From assembly GCA_025937835.1 (NCBI GenBank), contig JAICQO010000025.1, positions 1-64,000 of the forward strand: DNA of 64,000 nt, written 5' to 3'. Source of the DNA: Polyangiaceae bacterium (GTDB lineage: Bacteria > Myxococcota_A > Polyangia > Polyangiales > Polyangiaceae). Below, piece by piece: positions 1 to 8,868 of the stretch (position 1 is the first letter of the stretch; each line of letters starts with the position of its first letter). The position numbers were made by a program, and so were the translations under genes. The notes below the pieces were generated by a model, which was not told the origin of the DNA, ran no database searches, and was given only the letters and a program-made list of their open reading frames with translations.

Positions 1-1064
1 TCCGAACGAGTACACCTGCGGCGCCAGGTAGACGGTCACGCGCGGGCCCTTCGACGAGCGGCGCAGCGACGCGTAGGTGATGAGCCCGGCGTTCTCCTCG
101 AGCGAGCACGGCGAAAGCGCCGACAGCACGCGGCGGAAGGTCGCAGCCTGCGACGGGGAAAGAAAGCTCGAGACGGCTTCGGCCGACTCGGCGTCATTTC
201 TGACGTAGCAGCGAACCGGCACGTGCACGGTGGCCGTCGCCACGGGGCTCTCGTTGTCGAACGCGAAGCAGGTCAGAATCGGTCGCGCGGCGAAGCGCTC
301 GCGGCGCTGCGACAGCCGCTCCACCCACGCGCCGGCCTGCCCCGGCGCGAGATCCGAAACGCTGCTCGCCAGCCGATCGATGGCGACGACCGAGTCGCTC
401 CGACCCACGTAGACCTTGACGCGAGAGGTCTTGGCCGCCTCGAGATCGAGCGAGAAGTAGCGCGGCTCCGAGCCCTCGTCGGCGAGAGCGGGCGCGAGGC
501 GCTCGGCGACGTCGCGACGTCCGAGCCGTGACAGTGCCTCGCTCACCAGCTCGCGCGCGCCGGACGCGCCATGGATGCGGGGGTTCAGGTAGACCTTGAA
601 CAGCCGGGTGCCGTCGGGTCGCAGCACGGCTGCGTGCCAGATCGAAAACTGCGCGTTCGAGTCGCACGCCGGCGCAAACAAATCGGCAACCTTGGCGAAA
701 TCGCGGTTGCTCGCGGCGTAGCGCTCACGCAGGCGCTCGTTGATCTCGAGGCCCGCGCTCCAGTTCGAGGACAGCGTGCTCGGCTGCATCTGCGGCTCCA
801 CGAGCAGGCGCAGATCGACTCCGCCCTCGTGAAACGAAACCGAAAACTCGAACGGCGTGCCGTCATCGGTGATGTCGCTCGGCCAGGCCGGCTTCGGATC
901 TGCCGAGGCGTTTCCCCAGTGCTGGGTGAGCGTCTCGAATACATCCACCGAGCGACGTGTCTGCTCGGGACCCTGCTGCAACGCCTCGCCCAACCCCACC
1001 AACTTGGCGAGCCCCAGATGGTGAAGGGTTACGGGCGCAGCGTTTTTGGGGAAAGCAGAACTCA
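1..1064 (-). CDS. DMATS-type aromatic (indole) prenyltransferase, 3' end off the window
   Basis: The frame stays open from ATG at 1064 to the left edge, giving 354 residues without a stop. GGGAGGA lies 5 bases before the ATG, which supports the start. The protein has the recurrent strand motifs of the ABBA-fold DMATS family: FKVYLNP near residue 170, RVKVYVG near residue 230 and RVTVYLAP near the visible end. The Lys and Tyr of these motifs bind the prenyl diphosphate in characterised members. Enzymes of this family move a dimethylallyl or longer prenyl group onto tryptophan, indoles or indole-containing peptides in secondary metabolism. Bacterial members are about 350-400 residues, so little is missing. 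No NRPS or terpene gene is visible on the right; any partner cluster would lie left of the window. The family is well supported; the substrate is unknown. Confidence 0.75.
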
Positions 1065-1471
1065 TCTCGTCCTCCCGCGCGGGTGATGGCGAATCCAGAC
1101 GCCATACCGAGCGTGTGTGCGTTCCTACGGACTGTGCGCACGCGAAATTAAGTCGCATCGTCACTCATCTGGGTGATTACCCGAGCTGCGTCTCGTTCGG
1201 GGAACTTCTCTCGATCCGGGACGGATCGACGGCGAGCTTCTTTCCCGAGGGTGACATCCGGAAACCTGGCTCCGAGCAAACTCCGCGCCTCACGCCGCTC
1301 CCCTGAATCCGCCTCCAACAGCCGTGCCTGAGGCAACTCGCAGCGCCGCACTTTCCCCCACCTGGGGCGTGCTGCCGCGCGAACCGTCACTCAGAGTACA
1401 TCGCGGACCGGCGATGTCACGCGCTCGCTCGCGCATCGGTGATTCGGAGTACGCCGAGGTGCGACCTCGGC
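1065..1471. other. Intergenic region upstream of the prenyltransferase gene
   Basis: About 400 bases between two minus-strand genes. It must hold the prenyltransferase promoter. I see no RNA gene, clear hairpin terminator or convincing coding frame; short open frames here look like high-GC chance frames. Confidence 0.4.
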
Positions 1472-2107
1472 TCAGCCGCGTCTTCGCGAGGCGCCTTCTT
1501 GCAGGTAATCGGCGAGCAGCGCGTTCCTCGAGACACGCTTCAACACGTGCTCGCTGGCTCTTCTCACGCGGCGCTTGGCGGTAGACTCGGAGACTTCGAG
1601 CGCGCTGGCGATTTCGGCGATCTGCATGCCCTCGAGGCTGTGTAACTGGAACGCCATTCGATCGTGGCCGCCGAGCTCGTCGAGGATGCGGCTCAGTTGG
1701 ATCAGCGCGGCCTTGGCTTTCGGATCATCGTGGCCCGGCTCGTGATCGAACTCGGGCAGAGTTCGCGACACACCGCCGAGCGCTCGGCGCCGCTTGCGCC
1801 GTCGGATCTCGCGACGTACCGCGTTCATCGTGATCGAGACCACGTAGCTGCGCAGCGCCATGGGGCGACGGATACGGTGAGCCGTCTCGAAGAACGTCAA
1901 GAACACGTCACCGACGAGATCGGCGACCTCGGAGTTCGGTCCGAGGCATTTCAGGATCAGGCCGTGCACCAGACCGTGCAGCTGCTCGAATGCTCGGCGC
2001 TGCCAGTCTTCGTCGTTGCCGACGATCGCGGCGTAGAGCTCCTCGTCTGCGCGAGGCGCCCTTTCTGTGCGCCGTGTCGCCGGCGTGGGAATCGTGAGTG
2101 CGGACAT
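1472..2107 (-). CDS. ECF-family RNA polymerase sigma factor
   Basis: A 211-residue sigma-70-like protein. Region 2 covers about residues 30-105 (QLHGLVHGLILKCL, then VADLVGDVFLTFFETA and RSYVVSITMNAVR), followed by a very basic RREIRRRKRRR stretch. Region 4 lies near residues 150-195, with the helix-turn-helix MQIAEIASALEVSESTAKRRVRRA. There is no sigma 1.1 or region 3, which is typical of ECF factors. I use ATG at 2107; an in-frame ATG at 2185 would add 26 residues that do not look like family sequence. No anti-sigma gene is adjacent, and the GH/lipoprotein genes to the right run in the other direction. The class is clear; the target genes are unknown. Confidence 0.85.
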   Translation of the reverse strand: MSALTIPTPATRRTERAPRADEELYAAIVGNDEDWQRRAFEQLHGLVHGLILKCLGPNSEVADLVGDVFLTFFETAHRIRRPMALRSYVVSITMNAVRREIRRRKRRRALGGVSRTLPEFDHEPGHDDPKAKAALIQLSRILDELGGHDRMAFQLHSLEGMQIAEIASALEVSESTAKRRVRRASEHVLKRVSRNALLADYLQEGASRRRG

Positions 2108-2501
2108 TTGCGTCCGGTAATCGGGTGTGAGCAGCCCCGGAACTAACGGGACATCTGGGGCGGGTCGGCCCCGCCGCGTTTCCACATATAGGTCGCCTGC
2201 TGAACTGGCCGCCCGGCTACTGCATCAGGGAGCGTGTGCGCGGAGCGATCTCTCGAGCCCGGTCAGCGCGCACGATCGGGACCTCGCTCATCCCGGCATC
2301 TCAGCCTCGATTTCGAACTTTCTTGTTCCGGTGACACTCGCCCCGGTCGCGCATGCAGTCGTTCCATTCGGCAGCCGAACCACACATTCCCCGCGAAGCA
2401 CGGTCCGTATTTGGCGAGCCTGAAGTCCATGATCGCCGGAATCTTTTAGTTCCGCTGACGGGTGTCGAGCGCGGCGCTGCCGCTTCATTCGGGAGGACCA
2501 G
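2108..2501. other. Divergent promoter region, no gene seen
   Basis: Separates the sigma factor gene (minus) from the lipoprotein gene (plus). It contains a small dyad, CGGAA and TTCCG around 2435-2455, near the plus-strand start. No small gene or RNA could be supported. Confidence 0.35.
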
Positions 2502-4787
2502 ATGAAGGCCTCGGGTTTTTCGGGACTCTGCGGCGCCCTCGGCGCGCTGCTCGTCGGTTGCACGGGCTCGGTCGAGAGCTCGGACGGGGCGCCGATGGGG
2601 CCTGGCTCGCCCACGGCCATGCCCACGGGCGCGCCGAGCCCAACCTCGACGAGCACCACGCCTTCCGAGCCGTCACCGAACCCGACCGCCACGCCGGGCG
2701 AGCCGGGGCCCGCGCCGACCACGACGGCGCCACCGACCGCCCCGACCGCGCCGTTCGCTCCGGTCCAGGCCGCCGCCACCGTTCGCAAGGTCAAGGGGCT
2801 GCTCACGGGCCTCGCCCCGACCGACGAGGAGATCGCAAAGGTCGGCGCGAGCGGCGCAGCCGGGTTGCAAGAGCTGATCGGCACCTGGATGACGGGGCCG
2901 GAGTTCCAACCGCTGTTCCGCGACAAGATGTTGTTCTTCTTCCGCAACGTCTTTCAGCAGGTCGGCTTCACTCCCACCGAGGACTTCAAGCCGCAGCTGC
3001 TCGAAAATGGCGGCTTCGATTTCGGGCCGTTCGGCACCGGCGCAGTCGGCGACGACGTGTACTTCCGCATGGTCCAGAACATCGAAGACATGTTCGCCAT
3101 GACGGCCTGGCAACTCCTGCTCGAAGACCAGCCGTTCACCGAGGTGCTGACCACGCAGCGCTACATGATGACGACGGCGCTCAAGTCCGTGTACCTGCAA
3201 ATCGAGATGCCGAACGATCAGCCGTTCGCGGGCTTCGGCCGCGGCAATATGGCGACGAGCACGGTGTCATGGACGCTCGACTACAGCGACGGCGTGACGA
3301 TCCCGCTGGCCGAAGCCGTGAGCTCGCTGACCTTCGACGATTCTCCTCCAGCAGCGGCCGCGAACGGGCCCGGCGGCGGCGGTGGCATGTTCACCACCTG
3401 TCGCGGCGAGCCGATGACCAAGCAGATCAGCGGCTACGCGCAGCTGTTTCAGCGCCTGATCGGCTACACCCCGCGCGTTCCATTTGCCGCCAATCCCGAG
3501 TGTTGGGAGCACGCCTCCAAGCCCTACTTCGAGGTCGCCGACACCCAGGATTGGGCGTGGGTCGAGATCCAACAGGTCGGCCCGACCGGCGAGCACGGGC
3601 TCGAGCCGTACGACATCCCGGCCCTGCGTGAGGCAAAGCAGCTCAGCCTGCGCCTGCCGCGCGTCGGCTTCTACAGCACGCCCGCCTTCCTCGCGTTGTG
3701 GGCCACGAACGACAGCAACCAACACCGCGTCACCGCCAACCAGGCGCTGATCGTCGCGCTCGGCGAGTCGTTCACGCCGGACGCCGCGATCATCCCCGTC
3801 AGCACCAGCGCCGTGGACGCCGCGCACTCGGTGGAAGGCAGCGAGTGTTACGGCTGCCACAAAATGCTCGATCCGCTGAAGGACTTCTGGGGCACCCAGC
3901 TCGACTTCAACGATCGCAACGATTTCCCGGCGCGTGGCAGTTTCATGGGCGGGGCCGCCAACCCGCGGCCGGCCGAGACTGGCGGCGTGTTCGCGTTTCG
4001 CAACGTCAACGAAGACCGCTCGAGCGGCGGCACACTGGCAGACGTCGGCGCGCTGCTCGCTAGCGTGACCGACAGCGGAAGCGGCACGCCGATCAGCCGC
4101 TTCGCGATCGCGATGACGCAGAAGCTGTGCTTCTTCGCCAACTCGGCGGCCTGCGACGAGGCGGATCCCGAGTTTCGGCGCGTGGCCTCCGCGTTCGAGC
4201 AGAGCGGGTTCAAGTACACCGCGCTCGTGGTGGAGCTGTTCTCCTCGCCGCTCGTGACGGGCGCCGCCGAGACCGTGACCTCGCAGAACCCGGCGTTCGG
4301 TCACAGGGTCAGCATCGCGCGGCGCGAGCAGTTCTGTCAGGCGCTCTCGAACCGGCTCGGCAAGGCGGACCTGTGTGCGCTGTCCGTGCCCAAGCCGAGC
4401 AGCGCCCAGAACAACACGCTGAACATCGCCGGCAACATCCCGGCCGACGCCTTCGGCCGCGGCTCGGAGAACCTGGTCACCCCGAGCGAGCCGACGCTGT
4501 TCTTCCGCGCCGCGACGGAGATGCTGTGTGAGGACATCTCGGTCCGGGCGGTCGACGCCGAAACCGACACCATCTACGCGAGCAGCGACGTCGCCGGTGC
4601 GATCGCGGACATGGTCACGCGTATCATGGGCTACCCACCGGGCGATCCCAAGCACGCCCCCGCGGTGCAGATCCTGACCGATCACAACGCGGCGGCGAAG
4701 AGCGGCGGAGCCAGCGCCACGAACGCCCTGCGCTCCACCTTCGCGGCGGCCTGCCAGTCACCCACTTCCGTCTCGTTCGGTCTGTGA
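2502..4787 (+). CDS. Secreted lipoprotein with CxxCH haem motif (DUF1549/DUF1588-like)
   Basis: A 761-residue protein. It begins with a lipoprotein signal ending in the lipobox LLVGC, then a Pro/Thr/Ser-rich linker to about residue 90. The next part (KGLLTGLAPTDEEI, then ELIGTWMTGPEF) resembles the start of DUF1549-type modules. A CYGCHKMLDPL motif at residues 449-453 and after is the hallmark of the DUF1588-like region and could bind a c-type haem covalently. GGGAGGA before the ATG supports the start. Ten bases downstream lies a DUF1501-like gene, so the two are probably co-transcribed. These pairs are common in Planctomycetes and myxobacteria, but I know of no proven function. It would sit on the outer side of a membrane. 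Confidence 0.65.
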   Translation: MKASGFSGLCGALGALLVGCTGSVESSDGAPMGPGSPTAMPTGAPSPTSTSTTPSEPSPNPTATPGEPGPAPTTTAPPTAPTAPFAPVQAAATVRKVKGLLTGLAPTDEEIAKVGASGAAGLQELIGTWMTGPEFQPLFRDKMLFFFRNVFQQVGFTPTEDFKPQLLENGGFDFGPFGTGAVGDDVYFRMVQNIEDMFAMTAWQLLLEDQPFTEVLTTQRYMMTTALKSVYLQIEMPNDQPFAGFGRGNMATSTVSWTLDYSDGVTIPLAEAVSSLTFDDSPPAAAANGPGGGGGMFTTCRGEPMTKQISGYAQLFQRLIGYTPRVPFAANPECWEHASKPYFEVADTQDWAWVEIQQVGPTGEHGLEPYDIPALREAKQLSLRLPRVGFYSTPAFLALWATNDSNQHRVTANQALIVALGESFTPDAAIIPVSTSAVDAAHSVEGSECYGCHKMLDPLKDFWGTQLDFNDRNDFPARGSFMGGAANPRPAETGGVFAFRNVNEDRSSGGTLADVGALLASVTDSGSGTPISRFAIAMTQKLCFFANSAACDEADPEFRRVASAFEQSGFKYTALVVELFSSPLVTGAAETVTSQNPAFGHRVSIARREQFCQALSNRLGKADLCALSVPKPSSAQNNTLNIAGNIPADAFGRGSENLVTPSEPTLFFRAATEMLCEDISVRAVDAETDTIYASSDVAGAIADMVTRIMGYPPGDPKHAPAVQILTDHNAAAKSGGASATNALRSTFAAACQSPTSVSFGL

Positions 4788-4797
4788 GGAGGACGCC

Positions 4798-6237
4798 ATG
4801 ATCAAGCGACGTGAAGCTCTGGTTGCGGGACTCTTCGGGACGGGGTTGCTCGGACTGCGCGCGGTGGCGACGGGCCTGCCGGCGTGGTTCATCGCCAATC
4901 CGCGCACGGCCACGGCGCAGGACCTCGCCTGCGTGATCGACAGCATCGACAAGGCGCAGTTCTTGATCGTGAGCGCCAACTTCAACGGCGATCCGATCAA
5001 CTGCAACTGCCCCGGCACTTACGAAGATCCGGCCGCGATTCACCCCCAGCAGGAGACGATGACGCCCGCGGCCGTACAGCTCGGCAACACCAGCTATCAG
5101 GCGGCGTTGCCGTGGGCCGCTACGGACAACGGTGGAAAGCTCGCTGCCGCGACGCTGTCCCGCATCAACTTCTTCCATTACCGGACGGGCTCGGTGGTGC
5201 ACGGCGATCAGGCCAAGGTGCTGCGCATGATGGGCGGCACCAACAAGGCCGAGATGCTGCCGTCGCTCTACGCGAAGCACCTGGCAGGCTGCCTGGGCAC
5301 GGTGCAGGCGGATCCGATCTCGATTGGCGCCGGTCGCAACGCCGCCGAGCTGCTGACCTTCGAGGGGCGCCCCGCCGCCAACGTGTCCCCCACCAGCCTC
5401 AAGGCCATGCTGGGCGGGGCGGCGAGCGGCGGCGGGATGATGGGCGGCGGCTTCGGCATGCGCCCGGGCGGCGCGAACGCGCTGCGCAGCCTGCGTCAGC
5501 TGCGCGATCAAACCCTCGACCAGCTGAACGCGCTCGCGAAGGAGTCGTCGACGCCGATCCAGTCGCAGTTCCTCGACGCGCTCGCCAACAGCCAGCTGCG
5601 GGTTCGGGAGCTGACGGAGTCCCTGTCGAGCACGCTGAGCGGCATCACCGGCAACGACGCCGCGGGTCAAGCTCGCGCCGCGGGCGCGCTGTTTCTGGCC
5701 AAGGTCACCCCGGCCGTGACGATCCGGCTCGCGTTCGGCGGCGACAACCACAGCGACGCCGACCTGCAGAACGAAGCCGACCAACACGTCACCGGCATCG
5801 AGTCGATCCAGACCGTGCTGGACGTGCTCGCCGAGCTCGGGCTCGCCGACCAGGTCACGTTCGCGTCGCTGAACGTGTTCGGACGCAACCTGAACGGCAG
5901 CAAGGTCGAGGGCCGCGCCGGCCGTGACCACTACGCAAACCACGCCGTCTCGGTGCTGATCGGCAAGAACGTGGCCCCCGGAGTGACCGGCGGGATCGCG
6001 ATGGGCACGGGCGGCGGCTTCGGGGGCGGCGCGAGCCAGCTTGCGGCCGCGCACATCGACTCGGCCACGGGCCTGCCCTCCGCGGACGGTGATATTCCCT
6101 CGAACGAGACCTACGGCGCGCTGGCCCGAACACTGGGCGTGGCGCTCGGGATCCCGTCGTCCGCGCTCGAGCCGGACTTCAACTCGAACGCCGGCGGCAA
6201 GGTCGTGAACACGGCACTGAACGGTGTGAGCGGATGA
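4798..6237 (+). CDS. Exported DUF1501/DUF1552-like protein
   Basis: A 479-residue protein with an N-terminal IKRREALVAG followed by a hydrophobic stretch, compatible with Tat or Sec export. The C-terminal half carries the family-like order ADLQNEADQHVTGIESIQ, then VFGRNL, GRDHYANHAVSVLIG and GVTGGIAMG. This resembles the metal-site-bearing end of the alkaline-phosphatase-like DUF1501 fold. A Gly/Met-rich loop lies near residues 205-222. GAGGA eight bases before the ATG supports the start. It directly follows the haem-motif lipoprotein and repeats the arrangement at 33150-36370. A short in-frame fragment follows its stop codon. The family call is moderate and no enzymatic role is claimed. Confidence 0.6.
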   Translation: MIKRREALVAGLFGTGLLGLRAVATGLPAWFIANPRTATAQDLACVIDSIDKAQFLIVSANFNGDPINCNCPGTYEDPAAIHPQQETMTPAAVQLGNTSYQAALPWAATDNGGKLAAATLSRINFFHYRTGSVVHGDQAKVLRMMGGTNKAEMLPSLYAKHLAGCLGTVQADPISIGAGRNAAELLTFEGRPAANVSPTSLKAMLGGAASGGGMMGGGFGMRPGGANALRSLRQLRDQTLDQLNALAKESSTPIQSQFLDALANSQLRVRELTESLSSTLSGITGNDAAGQARAAGALFLAKVTPAVTIRLAFGGDNHSDADLQNEADQHVTGIESIQTVLDVLAELGLADQVTFASLNVFGRNLNGSKVEGRAGRDHYANHAVSVLIGKNVAPGVTGGIAMGTGGGFGGGASQLAAAHIDSATGLPSADGDIPSNETYGALARTLGVALGIPSSALEPDFNSNAGGKVVNTALNGVSG

Positions 6238-6303
6238 TCGTGCCTTTTGGAATCACAGATTCAGCCCATCGAGGCCTGGATTGCAGCAGGAGCCCCCGAA
6301 TGA
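6238..6303 (+). pseudogene. Possible remnant: C-terminal tail of a cytochrome-c-like protein
   Basis: The 21 codons after the DUF1501-like stop, in the same frame, read SCLLESQIQPIEAWIAAGAPE and then stop. The pattern I..WI..GAP is a usual ending of cytochrome-c-type domains in secreted planctomycete/myxobacterial proteins. It has no start codon or ribosome site of its own. The most likely reading is the end of a third operon gene whose body was deleted, joining its last codons to the end of the DUF1501-like gene. It is short, so chance cannot be excluded. Confidence 0.4.
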
Positions 6304-6336
6304 ACTACCGAGCAACCCGCGCTGGGAGAGCCGACC

Positions 6337-6861
6337 ATGACTGAGCTCCCGCGTTGTTCGACACTGGATGGCGTGGCGATGCGCCTTGCCGCGCGCGTTC
6401 GTGAACGCCGCATCGACGCGGGGCTGACGCAAGCCGAGCTCGCGTTGCGAGCCGGAGTCACCGTCGAGACCGTCTCGCGCCTCGAGCGGCTGCTACACGG
6501 CCGGCCCTCGCCTGGCTCGAACCCGACGCTCGAGACGCTGGCGCGCCTCAGCGAAGCCCTCGGCGTGGAGATCACGGAGCTGCTCGCGAACCGCTCCGGT
6601 CCGGACTCCTACCTCGACAAGTTGAGCGCCTCGCTCCGACAGGCCACCCCCGCTGCGCGCCGCCGCGTGCTGCGCGTCGCGGAGGCCCTGCTCCACGAAG
6701 AGCTGCCGCTCGGTCTGCGCGGCGGCGACGAGGACGAATTCGATGCCGACGGCGAGGCCACCGCTCTCGAGCTCGGCGTCGACGGCGAGCTCGGCAACCC
6801 GAGCGACCACCCGCAGTCGGGCGCCCGCTTCCTCGAAGAGCTGCCGAAGGCGCAGAACTAG
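6337..6861 (+). CDS. XRE-family helix-turn-helix regulator
   Basis: A 174-residue protein with an N-terminal Cro/C1-type HTH at about residues 15-75. It shows the usual order RLAARVRERRIDAGLTQAEL, GVTVETVSRLER and PTLETLARLSEALGV. The C-terminal part is acidic and shows no recognised ligand domain. The start at 6337 follows GAGAG; an internal ATG at 6379 would keep the HTH intact. It stands alone between the lipoprotein pair and a minus-strand gene. Its target is unknown. Confidence 0.8.
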   Translation: MTELPRCSTLDGVAMRLAARVRERRIDAGLTQAELALRAGVTVETVSRLERLLHGRPSPGSNPTLETLARLSEALGVEITELLANRSGPDSYLDKLSASLRQATPAARRRVLRVAEALLHEELPLGLRGGDEDEFDADGEATALELGVDGELGNPSDHPQSGARFLEELPKAQN

Positions 6862-6891
6862 AGCGACCAACGGGTAGGAAGCTGCCGAGAT

Positions 6892-7743
6892 TCAGAGCAT
6901 GTCCGGTCCGGCTTCGAAGATCGCAGACAGCTCGGAGTCGGTGAGAGCCCGCGCGTAGACGCGGAACTCGTCCAGGCGCGCGTTCAAGAAGCGGTCGTGC
7001 TCGTACTGCGAGCGACCGAGCCAGACGTTCGAATCCCGGAGCAAGGAGAGCGGGCGCGGCATTGGCTCGCGTCCGATCACGCTGCCGTCGAGCACCAGTT
7101 TGAGCTCGGCGGAGCTGGTATCGACCACGACCCCCGTGACCAGCGGTCGGCCAGCTGGCAACCCCTGCGCGGCCTCGAGTCCGTAGCGTTCGAAATTCGG
7201 CAGCTCGATCGACGCGACCATGCGGTTCGAGCCGCAGCCCTCGGGCGCGAGGAACAGCGACGTTTCTGCGACCAGCAAGCCCTCGCTGCCCGTGATCTGG
7301 CTACCAATGTCGAACACGCGTTGCCAACACGGTGAGTCGTTCCAGGTGAGCCACGCGAGCAACGTGACTTCGTCGAGGCTCGAAATCAGCCCGGGCGGGA
7401 GCGAGGCGAAGTCGTCGCGGCCGTCGAGCAGCGCGCCCCCTTCCCCGTCGAGCTCGGCGCCGCCCTCGAGCCGACCGTCGGCCGTCCCCGCGCGGTCGGC
7501 GAGCGTCGTGCCGCTGCCTGCAAAGTCGTAGCGGTGGATCAACGCGTCACCCGCGATCGAGGGCGCGCCCGCTGCGGTCGAACCACCGCCAGCGCCGAGG
7601 CCTCCGCTCCCTGCGGATCCGCCGCTCGAACTGCTGGCTGAGCCGCTGGGCTCCCGTTCGAGCAGGCGCAGCGTGATGTCGTCTCCGCAACCGACTGCGA
7701 CGGTCAGCCAGAGCAAGGCGAGGGCTGCGTGACGGTACACCAC
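6892..7743 (-). CDS. LamG/concanavalin-like lipoprotein
   Basis: A 283-residue lipoprotein. The GTG start at 7743 gives a signal ending in the lipobox VAVGC, then a Ser/Gly-rich linker to about residue 60. The rest is a jelly-roll LamG-like domain. Diagnostic parts are the opening LIHRYDFAGSGTTLADRAGTA, the central WNDSPCWQRVFDIG, and the closing WLGRSQYEHDRFLNARLDEFRVYARALTDSEL, which is the classic end of LamG_3 domains. It probably binds glycans or protein at the cell surface. It converges with the regulator gene and diverges from the gene at 7845. A longer open frame runs upstream, but the signal peptide fixes the start near here. Confidence 0.75.
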   Translation of the reverse strand: MVYRHAALALLWLTVAVGCGDDITLRLLEREPSGSASSSSGGSAGSGGLGAGGGSTAAGAPSIAGDALIHRYDFAGSGTTLADRAGTADGRLEGGAELDGEGGALLDGRDDFASLPPGLISSLDEVTLLAWLTWNDSPCWQRVFDIGSQITGSEGLLVAETSLFLAPEGCGSNRMVASIELPNFERYGLEAAQGLPAGRPLVTGVVVDTSSAELKLVLDGSVIGREPMPRPLSLLRDSNVWLGRSQYEHDRFLNARLDEFRVYARALTDSELSAIFEAGPDML

Positions 7744-7844
7744 GGAGAGACAAACGTTGGCGGGGCGCGCAGGCAGGCGCAATCTCAGAAATTCCCGTAT
7801 TTTCCGCGGCATACGTCCAGCCGCGGTCGTGCCACACTCTGGCC

Positions 7845-8753
7845 GTGGTTCTGCCCGGAGAAGCCGTCGTGATCGAGGTTCGCGCGGCCGGGGGTCCACT
7901 CGCGGACGCCGCGGAGAGCTGCAGCGGGGTCCTGGGCCCCGGCCGCTGTCGCGTGATCGACGGCCACGCTGCGCCAGGCGGACCGCGCTTCCGCGTGGTG
8001 GTGGTGTTCGAGGACGAGACCCAGCAGACGGCGCGCATCGAGCTGCACGAGGCGCCGGATGACGCTCTGCGCGCTGCCCGTTCGGTCGGCTTTGCCTCCG
8101 ACGACACGCTCGTGGAGCGGTATCGCGCGATCGGTCTGATCGCGGCCGCTCAGGTGCTGTCGATCGAGCCGGACCTCGCCCGAAAGCCCGCGGAAGCACC
8201 CGAGCCGCCCCAACTCGCAGCGCAGGAAGCGAAGCCTGCAGCTCCCTCCGGCGCGGAGCGGCGCGGCACGTGGGGTCTCGATCTGGCCGGCGTCGGAGGC
8301 AGCGGGCTCGATCGCGGAGCCCCGCGCTTCGGAGCGCTCGCGCGCCCCTTCTGGGCCCCCTTCGGACCCGTGGCGTTCGAGCTCGGGCTTCGCTTTGCAG
8401 CCCGCCCCGACGACCCCGCCGTGAGCTGGAGCAGCGTCTCGCTCGGGGCCTCCGTGCGCCTTTCGCCTCGAGCTTTCCCGCTCGGGATCCGGCTTCGCGC
8501 CGGCGCACGCGGCGCGCTGTTCTTGGCGTCGACGGACGCGGGCGGTGAGAGCGACTCGAGCTCTGCCTTTCAGCTCGGACCCGAGCTCGGCGCCGAGCTG
8601 TCGTGGCCCGAAGGCGCGCCAGCCGCAGCCTTCGTCGGCGGCGAGCTGGAGATCCCCCGCCCGCGGCTCCGCGTCGAGGTGCGCGGCCGCGAAGCGGGGG
8701 AAGTGCCGAGTGTGGTGGCCGGCGGAGTCGCCGGGGTGCGGTTGCGCCTCTGA
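7845..8753 (+). CDS. Hypothetical protein, C-terminal beta-barrel-like half
   Basis: 302 residues from a GTG start. Not recognised. The N-terminal 110 residues form a compact, signal-less region rich in hydrophobic beta patterns and hold the only Cys pair (CSGVLGPGRC). An Ala/Pro/Glu-rich linker follows. Residues 140-302 alternate polar and hydrophobic residues with many Gly/Arg (for example VAFELGLRFAARPDDP and AFPLGIRLRAGARGALF), as in outer-membrane barrel strands. Because no signal peptide is visible, either the true start is elsewhere or the protein is not exported. Similar two-part genes are frequent in myxobacteria. Coding is supported by frame and codon usage; the function is unknown. 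Confidence 0.6.
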   Translation: MVLPGEAVVIEVRAAGGPLADAAESCSGVLGPGRCRVIDGHAAPGGPRFRVVVVFEDETQQTARIELHEAPDDALRAARSVGFASDDTLVERYRAIGLIAAAQVLSIEPDLARKPAEAPEPPQLAAQEAKPAAPSGAERRGTWGLDLAGVGGSGLDRGAPRFGALARPFWAPFGPVAFELGLRFAARPDDPAVSWSSVSLGASVRLSPRAFPLGIRLRAGARGALFLASTDAGGESDSSSAFQLGPELGAELSWPEGAPAAAFVGGELEIPRPRLRVEVRGREAGEVPSVVAGGVAGVRLRL

Positions 8754-8868
8754 CCGTGAAGCGCCGCTACTCCGCCGGCAGGATCGCTCCCACGATCAGC
8801 GAGGCGACGACCACGGTCGGGCTTTGAAACGCGCCGATCGCGAGGTCCTGGCTTGACTCAACCCATTC

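Noticed and set aside
1148-1390. Short minus-strand open frame in the 1.1-1.4 kb gap
   Set aside because: No ribosome site, Arg-rich random-looking translation, no similarity to a known small protein.
3267-6054. Long minus-strand open frames opposite the 2.5-6.2 kb lipoprotein genes
   Set aside because: They are opposite well-supported genes with signal peptides and known motifs. Their translations are rich in Arg, His and Ala and lack any domain pattern, as expected for antisense frames in DNA of about 70% GC.
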